This document shows, piece by piece, positions 5,813-9,324 of a stretch of DNA of 9,324 bases. The stretch comes from Eggerthellaceae bacterium. Its GTDB lineage: Bacteria > Actinomycetota > Coriobacteriia > Coriobacteriales > Eggerthellaceae. A program made the translations under genes and the position numbers. The first letter of the stretch is position 1. The number at the start of each line of letters is the position of its first letter. Below the pieces are notes generated by a model. That model saw only the letters and a list, made by a program, of their open reading frames with translations. It did no database searches and was not told the origin of the DNA. The stretch lies in NCBI GenBank assembly GCA_900754495.1, contig CAAEDC010000201.1, forward strand, positions 1 through 9,324, read 5' to 3'.

Positions 5813-7792
5813 ATGGCATACGGACTCACACGACAGCAGATCGTGATGCTCGTCATCATGATCTTCGGCACCTTCGTCACCGTCCTCAACCAGACGGTCG
5901 TCACGCCCGCCCAGCCGTCGATCATGGCGGAGATGGGCATCGACGCCTCGACGGTGCAGTGGCTCACCACCGGCTTCACGCTGGTCAACGCCATCATGAT
6001 CCCCGTCACGGCGTATCTGACCGACAAGCACTCCACCAAAATGCTCTACCTCGTCTCGATGGGCATCTTCGCCGTCGGCAGCCTCATGGCGGGCATCGCG
6101 CCCGACTTCGCCGTGCTGCTCATCGGCCGCCTCCTGCAAGCCGCCGGCGCGGGCATCCTGATGCCGATGGTCATGACCGTGCTCATGCTCACCTTCCCCG
6201 TCGAGCGCCGCGGCTCGGCGATGGGTATCTTCGGCATCGTCATCGCGTTCGCCCCCGCCATCGGCCCGAGCGTCTCCGGCCTGGTCATCGACAGCTTCGG
6301 CTGGCGCGTCCTGTTCTACGCCATCGCGATTCTGATCGCGGCCGTCGTCCTGATCAGCGTGTTCGTGCTCAAGAAGACCGAACCGCTCAACCCCGCCGCC
6401 CAGCTCGACAAGATCTCGGTCATCATGTCGACCGTCGGCTTCGGCGCGCTGCTCTACGGCTTCTCGACCATCGGATCGGTGGGAATCAACGTGGCCGACG
6501 CCGCCATCACGCTGGTGGGCATCGTCGTGCTGGTGCTGTTCTTCCGCCGCCAGCTCAAGATGGAGCAGCCCATGCTCAACGTGCGGGTGCTCTCCAACCG
6601 CCGCTTCCTCATCGGCACGGTGATCGGCATGATCGTTCAGGCGTCGCTTCTGGCCGCCGGCGTGCTGATGCCCATCTACCTGCAGAGCTACATGGGCTAC
6701 TCCGCCACGGTGTCCGGCCTGGTCATCATGCCCGGAGCCATCCTGATGGGCGTGCTCAACCCGTTTGCCGGGCGCCTGTTCGACAAGTACGGCCCGCGCG
6801 TTTTGAGCATCATCGGCCTGGCGATCCTCACGATCTCCACCGTCGGGTTCGCCACGCTCACGAGCACGACCGACGTCGTGTGGCTCACGATCCTCTACAC
6901 CATCCGCATGGCGTCGCTGTCGCTGGTCAACATGCCCATCACCACGTGGGCCATGAACGCGCTCGACAACAAGCTGCTCAACCACGGCACCTCGGTCAAC
7001 AACACGCTGCGCCAGGTGTCCGGCTCGCTGGGCACGGCCCTTCTGGTGTCGATCGACACGTTCGTCACCGGCACGGCGTCCGGCACGATGGATCCGGTGC
7101 AGGCCGGCATCCTGGGCGTCAATGCCGCGTTCGTGGCGGCCGTGGTGCTGTCCGCGGTGGCGCTCGTCTTCACCATCGTCTTCGTGAAGAACCGCCCGGA
7201 GGACGTCAAGATCGCCGAGACCGAAGGCGAGGAGCGCACCATGGTCGAGAAGATCATGAAGCCCGACGTCTACAGCCTGCCGCCTGACGCGACGGTCGTC
7301 GACGCGATGAAGTTCTTCGTCGAGCACGGCATCAGCGGCGCACCCGTCGTCGACGCCGAGGGCCGCGCGACCGGGTTCGTCTCCGACGGCGACATCATGC
7401 GCCTTTTGTCGACGCAGTCCAACAGCTACATGGACCCCGTCGTCATGATCATGCAGATGCGCGCCGACGAGGAGACCTACGACGAGAAGCTCGCCAACCT
7501 CATGAAGATGAACATCCGCGACATCGGCACCAAGGGCGTCATCGGCATCGACCTGCACACGACGCTGCCGCAGGTGTGCCGCATCCTGAGCAAGAACCAC
7601 CTGAAGAAGGTGCCGGTGCTCCACGAGGGCAAGATCATCGGCGTGATCAACCGCTCCGACATCACGCTGTACTCGATGAAGACCTATCTGGAGGGCCGCG
7701 ACGACAAGGATCTCGACCGCGAGATCAAGATCGACGAGCGCAAGCGCGCCGAAGCCGAGAAGCGCCGCCACGCACAGGAGGAGGCCGAGTAG
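5813..7792 (+). CDS. DHA2-family major facilitator exporter fused to a C-terminal CBS-domain pair
   Basis: This 659-residue protein is a fusion. Residues 1-460 are a 14-helix DHA2 (EmrB/QacA/LmrB-like) proton-driven drug or metabolite exporter. It shows VLNQTVVTPAQPSIM in helix 1, GRLLQAAGAGILMPM in helix 4, and the exporter motif APAIGPSVSG in helix 5. Helix 1 has Asn-Gln where many relatives have an aspartate, as in the LmrB branch. Residues 476-535 and 565-625 are two CBS motifs. Each ends in the expected nucleotide-binding turn (GFVSDGDI, GVINRSDI), followed by a charged, helical tail. CBS pairs usually sense adenine nucleotides, so transport may be gated by energy state. That role is inference. 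The ATG at 5813 follows AGGGGG by 6 bases, and family sequence begins there. There is no frameshift at the junction. The substrate is unknown. The divergent TetR gene is the probable regulator. Confidence 0.92.
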   Translation: MAYGLTRQQIVMLVIMIFGTFVTVLNQTVVTPAQPSIMAEMGIDASTVQWLTTGFTLVNAIMIPVTAYLTDKHSTKMLYLVSMGIFAVGSLMAGIAPDFAVLLIGRLLQAAGAGILMPMVMTVLMLTFPVERRGSAMGIFGIVIAFAPAIGPSVSGLVIDSFGWRVLFYAIAILIAAVVLISVFVLKKTEPLNPAAQLDKISVIMSTVGFGALLYGFSTIGSVGINVADAAITLVGIVVLVLFFRRQLKMEQPMLNVRVLSNRRFLIGTVIGMIVQASLLAAGVLMPIYLQSYMGYSATVSGLVIMPGAILMGVLNPFAGRLFDKYGPRVLSIIGLAILTISTVGFATLTSTTDVVWLTILYTIRMASLSLVNMPITTWAMNALDNKLLNHGTSVNNTLRQVSGSLGTALLVSIDTFVTGTASGTMDPVQAGILGVNAAFVAAVVLSAVALVFTIVFVKNRPEDVKIAETEGEERTMVEKIMKPDVYSLPPDATVVDAMKFFVEHGISGAPVVDAEGRATGFVSDGDIMRLLSTQSNSYMDPVVMIMQMRADEETYDEKLANLMKMNIRDIGTKGVIGIDLHTTLPQVCRILSKNHLKKVPVLHEGKIIGVINRSDITLYSMKTYLEGRDDKDLDREIKIDERKRAEAEKRRHAQEEAE

Positions 7793-7943
7793 GAGCGGGT
7801 GCGCGGCGCGTTCTCATCGTGGCGCGGCTCCCTTGCATCAAAGCGGTGCGGCATTGAGAGGCGCGGATGCCGCCGATGCCGGCGGATCACGCCATTGTCG
7901 AGGCGTATCCCCCGCGTAACAGTCGGAAAACGAAACAGAAACG

Positions 7944-7980
7944 AGTGCCCGCCTTCCATCGGCGGGCACTTTCCTTTTCC
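7944..7980 (+). terminator. Rho-independent terminator after the MFS-CBS gene
   Basis: AGTGCCCGCC (7944-7953) and GGCGGGCACT (7961-7970) form a perfect 10-bp GC-rich stem with a 7-base loop, followed by TTCCTTTTCC. An A-rich stretch lies before the stem. It sits 151 bp past the transporter stop and about 55 bp before the lipoprotein gene, so it separates the two units. The 150 bases between stop and terminator hold no gene that I can support, only a small GC hairpin (CCGCCG-ATGC-CGGCGG, 7870-7885). Confidence 0.85.
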
Positions 7981-8035
7981 CGGAGATTTTGATAGCCTTT
8001 CAGCATCATTTAAGCCGAGGAAAGGAAGGACTTCC

Positions 8036-8590
8036 ATGAAAGCCCTGACGAAACGCTCCGCCGCCATCGCCGGGATGTGTGCCCTCGCCCTGTCGGGCGC
8101 CCTGCTCGCCGGCTGCTCCTCGTCCAACTCCGACCAGGAGATCCTCGACAAGCTGAACCGGATGGAGACCGAGATCGCCGAGCTCAAGTCCTCGCAGGCG
8201 CCAAGCGGCGATCAAGCCGCCGACGCTTCCGCAACCGGCGGACAGGCCTCCCCCGCCGCCACCGACGGAGCGGCAGCGGCGGACGATGACTTCGAGGCGA
8301 CGCTCTCCGATCTCGAGACGCGGGCTGCCGCCGCCGTTCAAACCGCCGATGCGGTCGCCGTCCCCCAGGATCCCGCCGCCCGCCCGCAAGCCTACTTCGA
8401 CGCCAAGGCGCCGCTCGAGACGTTCGAGCATGAGGCTGACCAGCTTGAGGACCGGCTCGAGGCGCAGTATCGCCAAGGCGCGCTCGACCGCGATGCGTTC
8501 TGGGGTTTCGACCAGCGCGTGAGCGCCGTCGAGGACTCGCTCGACCGCGCCGCCGACAGCCTCGAGCAGCGCATGGGAGTCGACGACTAG
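8036..8590 (+). CDS. Small secreted lipoprotein with coiled-coil segments, function unknown
   Basis: I do not recognise this 184-residue protein. It has a lipoprotein signal peptide: basic MKALTKR, a hydrophobic stretch, and the lipobox LLAGC with C27 as the lipidated residue. It should be anchored on the outer face of the membrane. After SSSNS there is a short heptad-like helix (about 33-52, EILDKLNRMETEIAELKSS), then an Ala/Ser/Thr/Gly/Asp-rich flexible region (53-85). Two further charged helical stretches follow (86-106 and 124-180), rich in Glu, Asp and Arg. No enzyme motif is visible. The ATG at 8036 has AGGAAGG 5 bases upstream, and the signal peptide starts there. The open frame extends further upstream but crosses the terminator. 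The gene is a single unit converging on recN. A structural or oligomeric envelope role is possible but is inference. Confidence 0.85.
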   Translation: MKALTKRSAAIAGMCALALSGALLAGCSSSNSDQEILDKLNRMETEIAELKSSQAPSGDQAADASATGGQASPAATDGAAAADDDFEATLSDLETRAAAAVQTADAVAVPQDPAARPQAYFDAKAPLETFEHEADQLEDRLEAQYRQGALDRDAFWGFDQRVSAVEDSLDRAADSLEQRMGVDD

Positions 8591-8606
8591 GAGGTCGCGC
8601 CGGCCT

Positions 8607-8625
8607 GTCGGCCGATGCGGCCGAC
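8607..8625 (+). terminator. GC hairpin after the lipoprotein gene
   Basis: GTCGGCCG (8607-8614), ATG, CGGCCGAC (8618-8625) is a perfect 8-bp stem, 16 bases after the lipoprotein stop. No T-run follows, so it is at best an atypical terminator or an mRNA 3'-end stabiliser. Confidence 0.35.
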
Positions 8626-8695
8626 CGACGCCATGCGGCAGTAGGCTTGCCTGTCGACGCAACCGGCCGATGCCGTACGGCATTCAGGCGCTCAG

Positions 8696-8732
8696 TTGGG
8701 AAGAACGACGTCTTCTGCGTCGTTCTTCCCAA
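8696..8732. repeat. Perfect 15-bp inverted repeat
   Basis: TTGGGAAGAACGACG (8696-8710) and CGTCGTTCTTCCCAA (8718-8732) are exact inverted copies around TCTTCTG. The outer 10 bases (TTGGGAAGAA) recur in the repeats at 8754-8860, so the elements appear related. With no T-run on either side, this may be a bidirectional 3'-end structure or a dispersed palindromic repeat. Confidence 0.75.
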
Positions 8733-8753
8733 ACGCTCCGTCCAGAACGCAAT

Positions 8754-8860
8754 CTTTTGAGGACTTCTTCCCCTTTAGGAAACAATCCGACAAGCTTTTG
8801 AGGACTTCTTCCCAAAAACCCGGCCGAAAAAGGCTGGTTTTGGGAAGAAGTCCTCAAAAG
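8754..8860. repeat. Three copies of a 19-bp repeat, two direct and one inverted, forming a long hairpin
   Basis: CTTTTGAGGACTTCTTCCC occurs at 8754-8772 and 8795-8813, 41 bases apart. It occurs in exact inverted form at 8842-8860. Copies two and three extend to a 23-bp perfect match (8795-8817 with 8838-8860). The stem continues as CCGGCC/GGCTGG (8820-8825/8832-8837) around GAAAAA after a 2-base bulge. The result is a 66-nt hairpin with about 29 base pairs. The first copy could pair with the third instead, so two mutually exclusive folds exist. No protein is encoded. The flanking genes converge on it. Confidence 0.85.
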
Positions 8861-8918
8861 TCCGCGCGCCCGTCTGCAGGGCCCGGCATCGCGGGCAAGC
8901 TTGCGGGCCCCGACGTTG

Positions 8919-8942
8919 CGGACCCCGGCGTTGCGGGGTCCG
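8919..8942 (-). terminator. GC hairpin downstream of recN
   Basis: CGGACCCCG (8919-8927), GCGTTG, CGGGGTCCG (8934-8942) is a perfect 9-bp stem, 11 bases past the recN stop on the minus strand. No T-run follows, so termination here would be of the weak or Rho-assisted kind. Related GTTGCGG and GACCCCG words are repeated just beyond it. Confidence 0.4.
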
Positions 8943-8953
8943 TGCGCCTTCGT

Positions 8954-9324
8954 TTAACCCTGCGCGCTCGCGAGCATTTCTCGGGCGTGGGCGAGCGAGG
9001 TCTCGGTGGCGTCGCCCGAGAGCATGCGGGCGATCTCGGCAGGGCGCTCGTCGTCGGCGAGCTTGCGCAGGTCCGTTTCGGGCATGCCGCCCTCCCCTTC
9101 CGCCTTGCGCACGACGTAGTGCGCCTGGCCGCGTACGGCCACCTGGGCAAGATGGGTGACGACGATGACCTGGTGCGTCTGGGCAAGATCGGCGAGCACC
9201 TCCGCCAATGCGTTGGCCGTCGATCCGCCCACGCCCGCGTCCACCTCGTCGAAGACGAGCGTATCGACATCGTCGACCTGGCCCAAGACCACCTTGACGG
9301 CGAGCATCACGCGGCTGATCTCGC
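8954..9324 (-). CDS. recN: DNA repair ATPase RecN, C-terminal 122 residues (5' end outside window)
   Basis: This is the C-terminal ATPase lobe of RecN, an SMC-like protein that acts at DNA double-strand breaks. The visible part starts inside the ABC signature region (EISRVMLAVK, the end of the SGGE(L/I)SRV motif). Then come Walker B and D-loop (TLVFDEVDAGVGG, with the catalytic Asp-Glu pair), and the H-loop VVTHLAQVA with its switch histidine. The closing helices EIARMLSGDATETSLAHAREML are characteristic of RecN and separate it from RecF or SMC. The frame runs unbroken through the window edge; a GTG at 9310 is an internal valine and is not the start. The stop is TAA at 8956-8954. No sign of truncation at the 3' end. 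Confidence 0.93.
   Translation of the reverse strand, partial: EISRVMLAVKVVLGQVDDVDTLVFDEVDAGVGGSTANALAEVLADLAQTHQVIVVTHLAQVAVRGQAHYVVRKAEGEGGMPETDLRKLADDERPAEIARMLSGDATETSLAHAREMLASAQG

Larger units (their letters stand above)
8591..8953. other. Hairpin-rich gap between convergent lipoprotein and recN genes
   Basis: No gene is supported in these 363 bases. From left to right the gap holds a GC hairpin after the lipoprotein stop, a 14-bp palindrome ATGCCGTACGGCAT (8670-8683), a perfect 15-bp hairpin, a set of three related 19-bp repeats, and a GC hairpin before the recN stop. Short words (GCCTGTCG at 8603 and 8649; GGCCGATGC at 8610 and 8665) are also repeated. The hairpins have no good T-runs. 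Their density exceeds what two terminators need. Confidence 0.6.

Noticed and set aside
4945..7287. A 780-codon plus-strand frame
   Set aside because: Out of frame with the exporter and composed of His/Arg/Pro/Gly runs. The exporter frame shows a coherent 14-helix protein and CBS domains.
4841..7771. A 976-codon open frame on the minus strand opposite the exporter
   Set aside because: Its translation is rich in His, Asp, Arg and Gly with no domain. It is the antisense shadow of a high-GC gene and also runs through the second TetR gene in the wrong frame.
7793..7943. A tRNA or small RNA gene after the exporter
   Set aside because: I could not form a cloverleaf or find conserved tRNA box sequences. 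Only a 6-bp GC hairpin is visible.
7799..8035. Upstream extension of the lipoprotein frame
   Set aside because: It would read through a Rho-independent terminator and bury the signal peptide 79 residues inside the protein.
8754..8860. CRISPR array
   Set aside because: Only two direct copies of 19 bp with one spacer-sized gap, plus an inverted third copy. No cas gene is nearby.

Overview
The window is GC-rich and has the compact, codon-biased look of a high-GC anaerobe. Its best-recognised genes encode oxygen-sensitive 2-hydroxyacyl-CoA dehydratase chemistry. Together with a DHA2-type exporter, two TetR regulators and recN, this fits a gut actinobacterium of the Coriobacteriia/Eggerthellaceae type. 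That assignment is inferred from composition and gene content and has not been checked by any search.

Region 1 (1-3920, minus strand) is a reductive Stickland-type module. It is transcribed in the order CoA-transferase (2676-3920), dehydratase alpha subunit (1215-2441), dehydratase beta subunit (82-1212). The three proteins look like FldA, FldB and FldC of Clostridium sporogenes, or HadA, HadB and HadC of Clostridioides difficile. The transferase would move CoA from an enoyl-CoA product onto a 2-hydroxy acid (phenyllactate, indolelactate, hydroxyphenyllactate or 2-hydroxyisocaproate type). The heterodimeric [4Fe-4S] dehydratase would then remove water to give the 2-enoyl-CoA. The ATP-dependent activator (FldI/HadI), which lies between A and B in the clostridial operons, is absent. 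Its place is taken by a 234-bp gap that holds a 95-nt imperfect hairpin.

Region 2 (3921-5812) holds two TetR-family regulator genes arranged tail to tail, 12 bp apart. Each reads away from a divergent neighbour: the first (4201-4863) from the dehydratase operon, the second (4876-5508) from the exporter gene. Both divergent gaps contain inverted repeats that could be operators. The exporter has a good sigma70-like promoter (TTCACA, 17-bp spacer, TATACT).

Region 3 (5813-7980) is a 659-residue protein that joins a 14-helix DHA2/LmrB-type major facilitator transporter to a C-terminal pair of CBS domains. A clear Rho-independent terminator follows.

Region 4 (8036-9324) has a small unrecognised lipoprotein gene on the plus strand and the 3' end of recN on the minus strand, converging on a 363-bp gap. 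The gap is packed with hairpins, including a 19-bp word present twice directly and once inverted. This repeat cluster, the missing activator with its hairpin-filled gap, and the transporter-CBS fusion are the points most worth a second look. I saw no transposase, CRISPR array, tRNA or rRNA.
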